Below, piece after piece: positions 1 through 19,315 of a DNA stretch of 64,000 bases. The notes under the pieces are model-generated. The model was not told the origin of the DNA. It saw nothing but the letters and a program-made list of their open reading frames with translations, and did not search any database. Every line of letters begins with the position of its first letter. The first letter of the stretch is position 1. The DNA is taken from positions 10,992,001 through 11,056,000 of the forward strand of contig CM055613.1 of NCBI GenBank assembly GCA_029379385.1. The letters are read 5' to 3'. The position numbers were made by a program, and so were the translations under genes. The stretch is from Quillaja saponaria. Lineage: Eukaryota > Streptophyta > Magnoliopsida > Fabales > Quillajaceae.

Positions 1-525
1 TGTGGACATCTAATTGTTTGGGAAAATGTAAAATTATTGTTTACCTTCAACTTGAATGAAGAGTGTTGTAATATATAATGAGAAGGTAAAGCACATGAAC
101 CTCTTTTTATCTAAAGATGGTTCTATATCATTGTGCTATTAACTTCTGTACAGTATGTATTTAAAGGAAACTTTTATACTACATCCTGATTTTTCATTAC
201 ATCATTGAACAATGGCATAAATCATTAGAACCAGTTCAGTTCAGGCAAGATTTAGTTTTATTTTGGCTAGAATTGTTTTTTTAATTGCTTACTCCCTGAG
301 GTATCTTTGCCTGTTAGTTCTTCTAAATACACCTGACATTACACTATTGTGCTATCGTTGTGATAGATGCTGCTACTGCTCTAAAACAATGCATGTAAAA
401 TATTAATATGGATTAAGTGTTTAATTTGAGAAGTATTCTGTTTTATATATGAGATGGTTGGAAATTTGCAATATCTTTTGCATCCTCAGAATTGCTTTTA
501 TGAGTTGACTTTAACTGAATTGCAG

Positions 526-3500
526 GTTCCAGGATATTCTTCACTGCGTCAAAATCTTTTACGTCTTTCACCTAGGTATATGCTACAAAAATTATATGCA
601 CATTTATCTGGGTTCCTTTACTTTTATAAGGAGGAGTTTAGAAGCATATCTTGTTGCATTGCTCAGAGTTTTCCTTTCCCTACTCATATCAGATTAGCTA
701 GTCTACCTAAAGAGGTGAAGGAAAAACTTGAAGATCCTCACAGTAGGTAATTTATTCTGCCTTTTCAAATGTAACCGATAAATCTTCAATTTTATACAAC
801 TCCTGCATAACACACACTTTACTCTGCCAGTTGCCTGAATTTCCTGCTCATCCAACAATATTCTTAAACTTGATTTTTGTACTACCTATAGAGGTGCCAT
901 AAATTTTGTTCTTCTAACCACCATCAATTTCTAGGTACAACTTTGGTTGGAGTCATGGGAAGGAGAAGCTTGAATCTGGAAAGCCTGGTAAGCTATTCAT
1001 ATGCAACTAATTCTAATTGCTGTTGAAGCCAAACATGAGGAGATTTTTTTTTCTTTTCCCTCATTGTGTGGTGAGGAAGAGACAGAAGTTACACCAATTT
1101 TTTTGATCTCTATAACAAGAAATACAATTGAAATTATAAATTTATTAATGGTCATTTCAAAATGGCTTATAATTGAAAGTAGATGTACTTTGAGTGTTAC
1201 TGGTTTGTATCTAAGACATAAATTCATTTGTTTCTCTTGATAGGTTATAAATGTTATTTTCTTATCGTGTAATTTCTAAAATATTTTCTTCTTCATTGAT
1301 TGTGTACTTTCTGTTTGTACTTTGCCAAAAATAAAAAATAAAAAGAGACAAGAAAACATGTTGAGTTTCTCAAAATCAGGATATACGTTTTTCCTTTTGC
1401 TAGTTTGAATAGCGACTTCAAATGTGGTACATGGAAAATGAGTATGCTCCCTTGTGGCCGTATGTTACATGCTGCCCAGATTGAAAGCTATCCAATCTGA
1501 GCATCTGACTCGTGGAAGGAACCCATGAAGAAAGGACAAGTGGGAGCTTTGCAGTTTGCCCACAAAAAGAGTTTCCCATCTCTTGTGATCTGATGGTTAT
1601 AGAAATCACCCTCTTAAGCTCATGGCAAGGTGGGGACTTTGATCCAAGATTAGGAGTAAGGGAGGTAGTTTGAGTTGGTATGGTTACTAGCATGAAAGAG
1701 GTCCAGTATGAAGATGAGACATCGTAATTACAAAATAATAGGACAGTTTCAAGTGGATACTTGTCAATAGCTTCAAAAGGATATTTCACTTACAGTGGGG
1801 TTGGGAATAACATGAACAACAAACAAATTTAACATGATCACCATAGCTTCTGAAAGTAACTGTTTGAAACTGAATTTGGCCCATTATTATTCCTTTGCAT
1901 AAATACAATTGCCCAGGGAACTGCTAACTTATATTCTGGCATGTCTATATTAATATAAATAAGATGCTATTGTTACTTATGTTTACATATTAGGTTTATG
2001 CTTATTCCTGTGTTAATTTGAGGGTTATTTATCTATCTTCTGTTTTGTTTCTTTATCTATTTACTCTAAAACAAATTCTAATTATTATTGGTGCAGATAT
2101 GTTGAAAGGCTCTTTCTATGCAAATCCAATATTAGATAGGCCTACAACAGAGGCATCTCTGATAGAACGGTAGAACTTGATAAAAAAAATATTTCATGTT
2201 TTTTTTTGAAGTAAGGATTACCCTAGGAATTCCTGTGATGTCGCGAGGCTGAAATAGAGATTACTTTTCTTTAGTTTATGTATTTTATGCAGATCTAAAC
2301 CTGTTTGTCACTGACTCACTTCTAGATTTGTATCCTTACCAAAAGTATGTGTCCCAGCTTTTTGTCCTTGATGTGTCCTGTAGGTACCCGTCATACTGTG
2401 GGTCAAATATATGGCCTAATAGTGCATTACCAGAACTTGAAGTGGGTATGTTCTGATCTGATTTTCTCTGCAGATTATGCTATTAAAATTGTTTTGCATG
2501 TATTGCATTGGATATTGTCTTTCCGATTTTCATCTGATGTTTCTTTCAGAATGCATCTAGAGTATGGAAAATGTTAACCTTATCTAGTTACCAGTAATAC
2601 TGTGTTGTGCCAAAAGCTGTCCATTGCCATTAAAATGTTTTCTTGTAACCAATTTTGTCTCATTGATGCTAAACAGTGGAAAACTAAGAAGTTTTTCCTT
2701 GTCAATGTCTAATATAAACTGAAAGTGGTTGTTAGAAAAAATTGTAAATTGGAATTTAGATTCCGATGTTTATACGAGCATATTAGTCTATTTTTAATTA
2801 ACATTCAGTTGATGATTGTTGACCACCAATTCAGCCCCCTCTCCCTCCCCTTCTTGTGTTGCTGTTTGTTTACTTGCATAAAGCAAACTGTCAGCTTACA
2901 TTGTTTGCTTGTGTTTCTATTTAGTTGTTGTTAAGGGCGTGTCTTAGTTTTTCCCCTTACAGTAAGAAGAACAAAGTGTTCTTTAGTGTTTTGGGAGTGA
3001 AGGGATTTGTAATAAAATTGAAGCAATTTTCACTTATCAATCAAAGCATGGAAATTAAGAACATTTTATGCTCATAATGATCTTTTACTTGATGGGATAA
3101 TAAACAGTGTCTTGGTTTACATGATCTTTACTTTATTATCCCATCAAGTAAAAGATCATTACGAGCATAAAATGTTCTTAATTTATGAGCATAAAAGATC
3201 ATTATCCCATCTGATTGAGGCATGATTAAATGGTTGCTTTTGTTACTGATTTGTAGCTTTCAAAGCTCTTGGGAAGCTGATGCTTGATGTTGGATTGATG
3301 TTGGCATATCACTGTGATCAATATGGTACACTCGTTAGCTTTTGGATTTAAATGAAGACTCTATAGACTGCCTGTATTATGTTCGAACCCCTCTCTCCAC
3401 AGTAGTTGTTGGGACTTGAGACAGTTGATTTGGTGCATAATCTTTTATGTGGGCAAATGAATTGCAAATGATTTTGCATAGTAAATATTAATTTCCGAGC

Positions 3501-6500
3501 AAATCAAAATGGCATTACATTTTAATATTTGGATCAAAGTTTCTGGATAATGATCACTTTCTCAAGATGAGAGCATCTGAATTCTGTCTTTCAGATTCAT
3601 GTGTCACAAGTGAGAAAAAATTAACACTTTCACAAGTTTGTGTGTATTTTTCAGAAACAGTTGTTGTTAATATGGTTCAGTGGACTAGGGCTGTGCCTTA
3701 AGTCTGAAGGTGGTTAATTTTCAGTTTTTGAACTTACTGCAACAGTAGGATACTGCTCAAGCATCATGCTATTGTTTTGCTTTTCCATTAACTACTGTAC
3801 ATTTTTTTGATATTGTCCTTAAGCACCACGCTTGAGTAGTATGTCTTAGGTGAAAATATTGTCAATCGTATCCCTTGCTTCTTTCTTGGTAATCGAGTTT
3901 TCTTTAGCTGTGGTACTTTTTTGCTCATCTGTAATTCTCTTTTGATCTGTTGCTACCTTAAAAATCTTTGGTGAGCTCTTGACAGTGTCTAAAGGATTGA
4001 ATAGGCTTGAGGATGAAGGATTAGAACAGATACTTCTTCGCTCTCGTTGTCCTAAAGGGCGCCTTCTTCATTATTTTCCTGCAAAACAGTGGTAGTGTTG
4101 CATTTATTCTTTTTGTAATTTTCACATGTAATTCCATTTTGAACATAACTGCTATGTCATATGTTGGTTTTCTCACTCTCATCATCAGTGCATGTTCTGG
4201 GTTTCACCTTAACCATATGATGTAATAATGAATGTCAATTACATGATTTCTGGCTAGGTGGAATTTATGAGCTCTCTTTTCTCCTCCTCCTCCTTCAGTC
4301 CTCCGTGTTCACCATCTCTATGAATTTTCTTTAAATTATAATATGTTGTTTGTATCAATTTAGTTGGAAGTTGGAACCATTGTTTGGTGCAATGGCAAAT
4401 GTGAACTGCTGAGTACAAAAAGTCAAAAAGCATAGGTTCGGGTGAAATACATATCTTAGGATATGTTGACATATTCTATCTGAGCTGTATGCATTGGCTG
4501 GTCCAACACTTCAATTACCTATTTTACCAATTTGATGAGGATTCTAGAACAATCACATGTTGGTTTACAGATTGAAAGATTAACCTTTTTCTTGATGAGG
4601 AGGTTTTCTCTCAGTTACATTTTGACCTGATTAGTGGATGAAAAATAATTCAAGTGGCTCACATGAAAACTTCTATTACCATATATAAATTGTACTTTGA
4701 TAAGAATGCCTAAAGGATATTCTATTTTGTCAAGCTTAATATTAGTCACTTGTAAGTAGTAGAAATATGTGTTTGTGTGATAGAATAGTGGTTTGGCTGT
4801 TTTGTAATATCTAAATCTTACGAGTATGACTTGCAGTAACAGTACTCAAGATGGTGACTCCATGTCGTCTTGGTGTGGGTGGCATACGGATCATGGTTCG
4901 CTGACAGGTGATCATATTATGTTTGTTGTACCAAGCACTATGTGTTTCCCACTTATTCTTGTTTAAATGTCATGTAACATGAATACACAAGAATATGTAT
5001 TTAGATGTTTCCATTAACAGATGGGATAAGACCATGGATGTGAAAAAGAATTTGAATACTATGATCACTTATCATGTCATCATATGCCTAATTTCATATT
5101 TGAATTCAATATGTAGGTCTGACCCATGCCATCTTTAGGAGAGATGGTGTAGAAATACCTTGCCCTGATAGTGCTGCTGGCCTATATATTCGAACACGAA
5201 CTGATCAAATTGTCAAAGTATATATTCTTCTTCTTGAATTTCTAGTAATACAAGAAAAGCAAATGATAAGAAACGTTTATAGTTTCAATCCCAAATTGTT
5301 TCACAGTACATTATGTTTAAAAATTTCTTCCTTCCATTTTTTTGGTAGTTATAGATGCTAGATATGTGTATTATCCTTTGTGCTAAATTATGGGATGTCT
5401 TGGCAAAATTTCAAGATCTATAGGTAACATGTAAATTGTTCTTCTAATAAATGTGAATGGTTTTACCATAAGTTTATCCAATTGATGGTTTTATTTATTT
5501 ATTTTTTTTCTATCGGAAATGGTGATATGTTACATATTGATGGAAAGTTGAATTACTGGAACTTTGTCACGACATTTGAGCTTGTTGATTGTAATACCTA
5601 TATTCAGTTGCACTTGTTATTAAAAGTGCAAGATTTATTACATTATATATCATATTTGGAAAACTATTGCATCTGAATTTTTTCATAGTTATGCAAAGCT
5701 TCTCTTGCTTTGCAATGCAAGAATTCATGTGGAGGATACTACCAACTAGTTTTTGAGGATCCATGTAACCAACCCCAATGATTTGGGATTAAGGCTTGTC
5801 ATCATCATCGTTGTTTTTATATCTTCTCTTGCTTTCTTCTTCTTGTTTTACTCATGGAGTTTCTAAAAAATGAATTAGCACCTGGAAAAGAATGAATTGT
5901 GGCAAGCGCTTTTACAGTATTAATGATTCCTACAATTAAAATGGATCTAGTCACTCCCAGTCTATGCATCAGGTTGTCTATGCAGAAGATGATATAGCTT
6001 ACCAAATTGGTGAAACTACTGAAATTCTGTCAGGAAGTTATCTTTGTGCAACACCACACTGTGTAAAGGTAATCCTCAAATTCTGTTACCATTTAGAATT
6101 ATTTTGTCTCAACTTTGAATGACAACAGAAACCACATCTTTTGTATAGAATCAACTTCTCTGCATTCATATCTTCATTTTTAATATTAATGGTCTCTAGG
6201 TTATTGAGTCAGTTATATTCTGCAGAGTAGTTGTCAAAGTATTGAGCACGTACAATTGATGTGTTAAATAATACTTGGAGTAGGTTCCATTGGAGTTATA
6301 ATACTTCAATTTATACAGATAGGAGTCTGCTTTCAACTTCCTTAACTGTATTTATGGAACGTAATTGGATTTAGTCGACTTTGTTATGTTTTTCCATTGT
6401 GTAACATTTGAAATTGCTATTTATATCCCATATATTAAAGTCGAAATGAAGTTAATCCAATTGTTCATTACATTTGAGTACCTCAAATACTTTACTTGTC

Positions 6501-7337
6501 TTGTAGACTTGACAACTGTTACAATTTTTTCCTGTTCAGTTTCTATTGGTATGTTGTCTGATGGTACTCTTGATTAACTAATTTTAGGCACCTAAAGGAG
6601 AAGAGGCTTCTGGTATTGAACGGTCAACATTTGCATTGTTTATGCAACCTGACTGGTATGTTTTATTCACAACTATTGCCTTACCATGACAGATAATATT
6701 CGTATCAGTGACTATGCCCAACTTCTAAATTCTAGAGTAAATTAAGGCCCATGGTGAATTCTCCTGGATCTTAGCTTCATCAACCTTCAGTATATTATAT
6801 CATACATTATTTATAGTTTAAAATTTGATTTGCTCTTGACAAAGACTTTATTTTTTGCATTTTAGGGATGAAGAGCTTAATTTTCCTGAGGAAATCCACA
6901 TTCATAAAGAGGTATTCATTCTGAAACCTGAAGCCGCTTGCACCATTATGTGAATTGGGTTGTGAATCTGTTCCATACAGGAAATTCAGTTTTCCATTGA
7001 TTTTAATGAGAATTTAGCTTATATTATTCCGACTGAATTGAACTAAAGTTTCTTAAAAGTAGGTTCTCAACGTGGGAAATAACAGTATAACTAGTGCATG
7101 AATGGAATTTGAAGTTCTGCCTCATGATTTAAGAAGTTAATGAATACCTTGCAGAGTTGGTGTTCTGCATTTTATACTTTCCTTAAGATTCTCAATGTGT
7201 TTTGTGACTCAAAGATTGTGGTATGAGTAATTATTGAACTTGTTTTGTTTTTGTAGCTGATACCATCATATGCTGCTCTTACTTTTGGAGAGTACTCGGA
7301 GATGCTCCTTGACAAATATTACCACCTAAAAACATGA
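526..7337 (+). CDS. 2-oxoglutarate/Fe(II)-dependent oxygenase-like protein (5' partial)
   Basis: The 3' 13 exons of a plant oxygenase of the isopenicillin-N-synthase-like superfamily. Exons read 526-575, 693-746, 935-987, 2097-2169, 2384-2445, 3257-3325, 3986-4091, 4837-4907, 5117-5217, 5973-6068, 6588-6655, 6866-6911 and 7257-7337. Their 930 nt join in one open frame of 309 residues plus stop, and each junction keeps phase with GT/AG borders. Iron-ligand candidates are visible: an HxD in the segment GWHTDHGSLTG (exon 8) and a distal His in ATPHC (exon 10), followed by an R-S pair at the start of the last conserved block (exon 11), where 2-oxoglutarate is normally held. Arabidopsis relatives are roughly 400 residues, so about 100 N-terminal residues probably lie upstream of the window. 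Substrate is unknown. A polyadenylation-like AATAAA lies at 7377-7382. The exon 7/8 junction creates an unexpected Cys codon and is the least certain. Confidence 0.8.
3052..3184. repeat. Long intronic inverted repeat (about 53-bp arms)
   Basis: Bases 3052-3104 are the near-perfect reverse complement of 3132-3184, with one mismatch that I see and a loop of about 27 bases. It lies in the intron between the fifth and sixth visible exons of the oxygenase gene. A further partial copy of the arm follows at about 3184-3212. The transcript would fold into a long hairpin. It resembles a fold-back MITE, but I did not find a convincing target duplication. Confidence 0.8.
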
Positions 7338-9420
7338 GAGCTGTACTATATATTTCTGGCAGACTGGCCCAGTATTAATAAAACTCACTTGATTTCAGTC
7401 TAATTTTGGTCAAAGCTCTATTTGCGTAGTTTTTGGTCCCAAGTCGTTATCTACACTTTAAAAGTACTGGTATTCGCACTAGTAATAATGAGAAAAAGTT
7501 GTTGTCAAGTCGTGGAGTTTGCAAATAATAGTAATAGTAATGAAATAAAGAACAAATTACTCTAATTTCTCCCAGATTATTTTAAATTTATATGGGATTC
7601 ATTCTTTTTAAAACTTATACATGTTTCTCCTAAAATTTGAAAAAAAAAATACAATTTAAGTCAACTTATTGTATTCTTACTGAGAGACATTTATGATTTT
7701 AATTTTATTATATTAATTTAGTGATGATATTAAAATATTCAACTTCAAGTAAGATATAAGTTAAATTTATGGATTAATAATTTTGAAAATAATAATTTAA
7801 CTAAAATATAATACTTCCTAGATTTGACAAAAATAATATAATATTTTCAACAAATTATAGTAATTGAATTTTTTTTATTTTAATACATTTTTTATTATTT
7901 AGTTTTATATATCATTTTAGAATTAATTGTAATTCCGTTTATTTGTATCTTATTATAGATTGAATAATGCTATGTTATCATTAAACAAGTTTAGTAATGC
8001 TTCTAAAAAAATTGTGTAGCAATGCTAAATCATATATATTTTTAATAAAATAATAAAGGTAATTTAGATATTTTAATTTTTTTTTTTTTTAGAATTTAGG
8101 TTAAAGTATAATTTAAAGAAAAAAAAACTTTATGGTAGATCTTTATATTTAAAAAAAAAAAAAAAGAAATTTCATGTAATATTAACATAATTAAAAAAAA
8201 TTAATGTAACCTACATTAGCAAGAATATATTTATCGAAAACAAAAATCACAGAAGTTATGATATATATATATTTTTTCTAACTACTATGCGTGACTGGAT
8301 CAATTTATTAAAAGTATTTTAAATAGAATGAGATAAAAGAAATAGTAAATGTTTTTTGCTTTGTAATTGTTATTTGTTTTTAAAAGATAAGAGAAAGAGA
8401 ATGAGAGGATTTGAAAATAAATAAAAATATATATTATAAATTTTATATATAATTTCATATATATCTCTTTTATTTTTATTAAATATTTATTAGTAATTAA
8501 ATAAATAAATATTCTAATTACATAATTATAATAGTATGTTAATTTATTTTTTTCATAAATATTTAAAACAAAAAAATGTGCTCTATTATGTATTCCTTTC
8601 ATATTATTTCCTTTGTCCTTAGACTTCCGAATAACACCTTAAATTTCTGGAAGCTGGCCTTTTCTCGTGAAGAGGAGAAATGGAGATTTTAGGCCTCCAT
8701 CTAGAAGCAGGCATCTAGAAGCAGGCAACTTAGGAAGAAAAAAACGTGCCCAGAGGAGGACAAGACTGCCACGTATTTTAAGGTTGTGGGGGCTGTATTT
8801 GGGCTACTTGCTTCTCTTTTTCTCACTCTTTTCCATGTCATTGTTTGGACGTGTCCGACAGTCTTGTTGACCAAAGTTAGTTGTTCTTGCTTTGCATTGT
8901 TGCCTGATATTATATAATCTTATGGATAGATAGATAGGTATGCAAAGGCAAAGCAATCGAGTTAAATCACCAAAAATAGGTAATGCTCTAACTTAAAAGA
9001 CATTGAATTTATTTATTTATGTTTTTCACACTGATATCCGATTTAATTATGTATATCTCGGTTAATTTAATAAAATTTTGATTAGTTAAAATATATCTTT
9101 TAATATATGTTAAGACTAAAAAATATAATTTATAGAGATTTTATTCATCAAAACATCGGTAAGAGATTTAAATTTATAAAATTAATTAGTACAATAAATT
9201 TTTTGATTATGACTAACCCCTTTTTAAGTTTTAAAAACTACAAATAATATATGTAAGATTCAATTTTTACAGATGTTAAGTGCATCATGTGCACATGCAT
9301 TTCCGCATTAATTTCAACACTGGTGGTCTTGGCGTCTGTTAACTGTTCCTACTAAGCGGGTAGGGCTAATGCATGAAAATGACTATTAATCTTATTTTAT
9401 TGTAGGACCATCCATGTACA
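7338..9420. other. AT-rich intergenic stretch
   Basis: Very AT-rich spacer between the oxygenase gene and the DVL gene, with homopolymer A and T runs, especially at 8070-8170. A short direct repeat, catctagaagcagg, occurs twice around 8699-8725. Open frames here (for example 8300-8602 on the minus strand and 8667-8870) have low-complexity or unfamiliar translations and no gene-like context, so I call no gene. Confidence 0.6.
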
Positions 9421-9430
9421 TAATAATGCC

Positions 9431-9440
9431 TTTATATATA
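9431..9440 (+). promoter_or_regulatory. TATA box of the DVL gene
   Basis: The sequence tttatatata lies about 100 bases upstream of the DVL start codon. It is followed by a GC-richer, pyrimidine-rich leader, as expected for a plant TATA promoter with a leader of roughly 70 nt. The transcription start is inferred, not seen. Confidence 0.5.
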
Positions 9441-9537
9441 GCCGGCTGCCTCCATATTTTATAGTTGTGGCCAACGCCAAGGCTAACCTTTTCTCCCTCT
9501 CCTTCCAAACTGCCTTCTAGCTCCACCTGAAACCAAA

Positions 9538-9708
9538 ATGACTCTTCATAATATCATCCTTTCAAAGGCACAACCTCATCGAAGATCTTACAGCCGGAAA
9601 ATGAGTCTCTCGAAACGGTGTTTGCTAATCGTAAAGCAGCAGAAAACACGGTTCTATATTGCTGGACGCTGCATCAGAATGCTATTATGCTGGCAAGACC
9701 ATGCTTAA
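9538..9708 (+). CDS. DVL/RTFL: DVL/RTFL (DEVIL/ROTUNDIFOLIA-like) micropeptide, 56 aa
   Basis: A short intronless frame encoding 56 residues. Its C-terminal half carries the family signature: KRCLLIVKQQKTRFYIAGRC (residues 26-45), then IRMLLCW (46-52) and a short tail. DVL/RTFL peptides are plant-specific, associate with the plasma membrane, and restrict polar cell proliferation and organ elongation when overexpressed. The conserved region is normally about 30 residues at the C terminus behind a variable basic N terminus, as here (HRRSYSRK). The ATG is the first one after a TATA box and a CT-rich leader. One departure is AG at residues 42-43, where I recall the family more often having a pair such as LR before RC. 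Family assignment rests on remembered consensus; which paralogue this is cannot be said. Confidence 0.85.
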   Translation: MTLHNIILSKAQPHRRSYSRKMSLSKRCLLIVKQQKTRFYIAGRCIRMLLCWQDHA

Positions 9709-12094
9709 TTAGCAGTAACGTGCAACCCTCCTCATTTGGTTTTCAGATATGCAAATATTTAAGTAGAAATTGATATGTCTAAAGTGGTGAGTAAAACCAG
9801 TAACATACATGATTTGAAGAAAGACAAAGGCGAGATTGGAGAATTCAAGGAAGAAGAAGCCATCGTAAATAAATGTCTACATAGTTCTTCCAGCTGCTGG
9901 CTTCTTCTGAAATTGATGACGTTTTTTTATTTTAGATGGAGACTTGTAGGTGTGAGGATGAGAGTTGATTAAGATTCTAGTCAAATTAAGCCAATTGTTG
10001 TAAGTGATGTCATGATGCATGCACTGGAATATATATTATATACACAATTGCTTATAATGCTTGAGAATTTTTATGTATTTTGACAATTAAAATAAAACTA
10101 TAAGCTCCCACCCTTTAACTACTTTAAACTTTTTCTTTTTTATTGTACTCGAAATTCAGCCTCTTGTTAAATCATCTAATTAATTGATTCTCCTCTTGAT
10201 TGGATAATATCTTAGTTTATTACTAAAAAAAAAAAAAATTATTTGTCAAAAAAATAAATTACACTTATATAACTAAAAGTTTGATTCTAGCCCAACTCAT
10301 TTCCTAAACAAGTTTATTTTGATTTTTGAGTTCGTCTAGTAAATATAGTCAAATGGTTTAATATTTTATAATTAATATTTTTTTTACATAAAGAATAACA
10401 AATATTAATATAAAAAAATAAAATAAAGAAAAAATTCGATGTAATAGTAATATAATATATTTATATATTTATTGTGATTCCAAAGAGCTTATTGCAACTC
10501 TAATTTCGAGCCTGGTTAAAACTGAAGAATTAACTAGTTAGCATATAACTCATGTAAAAATGGGGAAAGCTAGTTTGTGTAAGTAATTGTTATTAGGCGA
10601 GATAAATATCTCATTTTTTTATTTTGGTGATGCAGTTCCTCTTATACTAATGAAAATTGATCGTGTTAAATTAGCGATGTTAATTTTAACAACTCTTTGT
10701 CTTCCTTTTTAATCACTTATCAAGGTATAAACTAAACTAAAATTAACACCGTTACACTACGTCTCTTTTTTTCATCACCTGTTAAAGGTATAAATCCAGT
10801 TAAAATTAACACCTTTAGTTTATTAGGTAAAATTTTTAAAATGATATGATCATTTTCCAATATGAATTGAGACATCAACATGAAATAGAAGATCTCCATC
10901 TCGTTAGGCCTCTATTGCATTCACTTCAAACTTTTTTTGGTAGAAAACAAAGAAATGCCAAATGTTTATGAACAAATTGACATTCACGAGTCTTTGAATT
11001 TTACAAAATGTTAAAGTTGGCCATGTTATTAAGAATCTTTACTTGATAAGCTAACAATGTAACATTTTATAACTCTCCGTCTCTCTCTTTTCTCACGTAT
11101 CGAAGGTAGAAATCAAATTAAAATTAACACTATTAGTGTATCGTGTAAAATTTTTAATTACATTGACCAATTATATAGGACAAAAATTGAAATAGGAGAT
11201 CTGTATCCCGTTAGGCATGCACTTCAAACTATTTTTTTGGTACAAAACAAGGAAACGCCAAATGTTAATCAGCAAACTGGATTTACAGACCTGGCCGCAA
11301 TCTGCTCGTCTTTGAATTTTACATAATGTTATTTTGATTACACTACACATATAGCTGAAATCCAACATACTTACCTGTTGGACTAACTTGCTGCTTTCCT
11401 CTTCGGTTGCAAAGCAAAAAAACAGTTCCTTTTTCAGGAGCGACCAAATTCCACTCCCAACTGGTTAGAGCTTTACTTTCTCACCCTCAAGAATGAACTG
11501 GGAAATAGAAGTATTGTAAAATTGGGGGATCGCAAATCATGTTTATGGCCATATGAAAATGTTATCTTCTTTCGCCGACCAAGTGTTTGAAGAAATGCTT
11601 GCATGAATTGAATTCCCGTACAAAATTTCTATAAGCATATCCTATCAGACTGCCCTTTCCTTTCCTTGGTACATTAACCAGTTATTAAATCTTTTATTCT
11701 TTCCTGCCACATCTTGCATCATTATCATATCTTGGTTACTAATAGATCTTTTTTCCCTCAAAATGCTTAAACCCACAAACCTCCCCTTGCTCTACTTACT
11801 TGTTTACTCTCCTTCTAATGGTTTGCCACTGGTCCACTTTGGCTTCATTTACTGGACTTTCCCTTCTGTTATTTTAACGACTTCTACCATTTTTGGCTGT
11901 TGCAGTAGTTGCTTGCATAGAGTTCTTGAAGCTGAAGCTGAGGAGCAACTGAAAGTTCCCACTTTCCTCTTCTTTTGGGTGAAACCTACGTGTTCTAGTG
12001 CAAGTATTCAGCTTTGTTGTTGGTGTTACAAACTTAAGAGAGGTTTGTGTGTAATTGCTATAGTTGTTGGTTATTTTTAATTCAAATTGAAGCA
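9709..12094. other. Intergenic region between DVL and TRM5
   Basis: AT-rich spacer holding the likely DVL 3' UTR, the diverged tandem repeats at 10675-11333 (separate entry) and, from about 11,600, the TRM5 promoter and 5' leader. Open frames at 9775-9972 and 11763-12080 encode nothing I recognise and are probably chance. Confidence 0.5.
10675..11333. repeat. Diverged tandem duplication (about 300-bp unit)
   Basis: A block centred on 'aaaattaacac' recurs three times (about 10675-10757, 10758-10850 and 11055-11166). The block that follows, with 'ttcaaact', a T-run and 'ggta(g/c)aaaacaa', recurs at about 10860-11012 and 11165-11333. The order suggests one duplication of about 300 bp plus an older roughly 90-bp duplication. 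Copies are clearly diverged. No coding content. Confidence 0.65.

Positions 12095-19315
<7,221 letters not shown>

Noticed and set aside
1418..1789. A 123-codon minus-strand frame inside an oxygenase intron
   Set aside because: The translation matches no family I recognise, has no promoter or splice context and lies antisense in an intron. It could be an old retrotransposon scrap but nothing shows it.
3375..3400. tRNA-like 'gttcgaacccc'
   Set aside because: No acceptor stem, anticodon arm or A box around it, so it is not a tRNA gene.
8300..8602. 100-codon minus-strand frame
   Set aside because: The translation is almost only Ile, Tyr, Phe, Asn and Lys, as expected from AT-rich DNA by chance.
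8667..8870. 67-codon frame with a hydrophobic tail
   Set aside because: No family signature and it spans a short direct repeat; probably chance.
10675..11333. CRISPR-like array
   Set aside because: Few, diverged, unevenly spaced copies in a plant genome; an ordinary tandem repeat.
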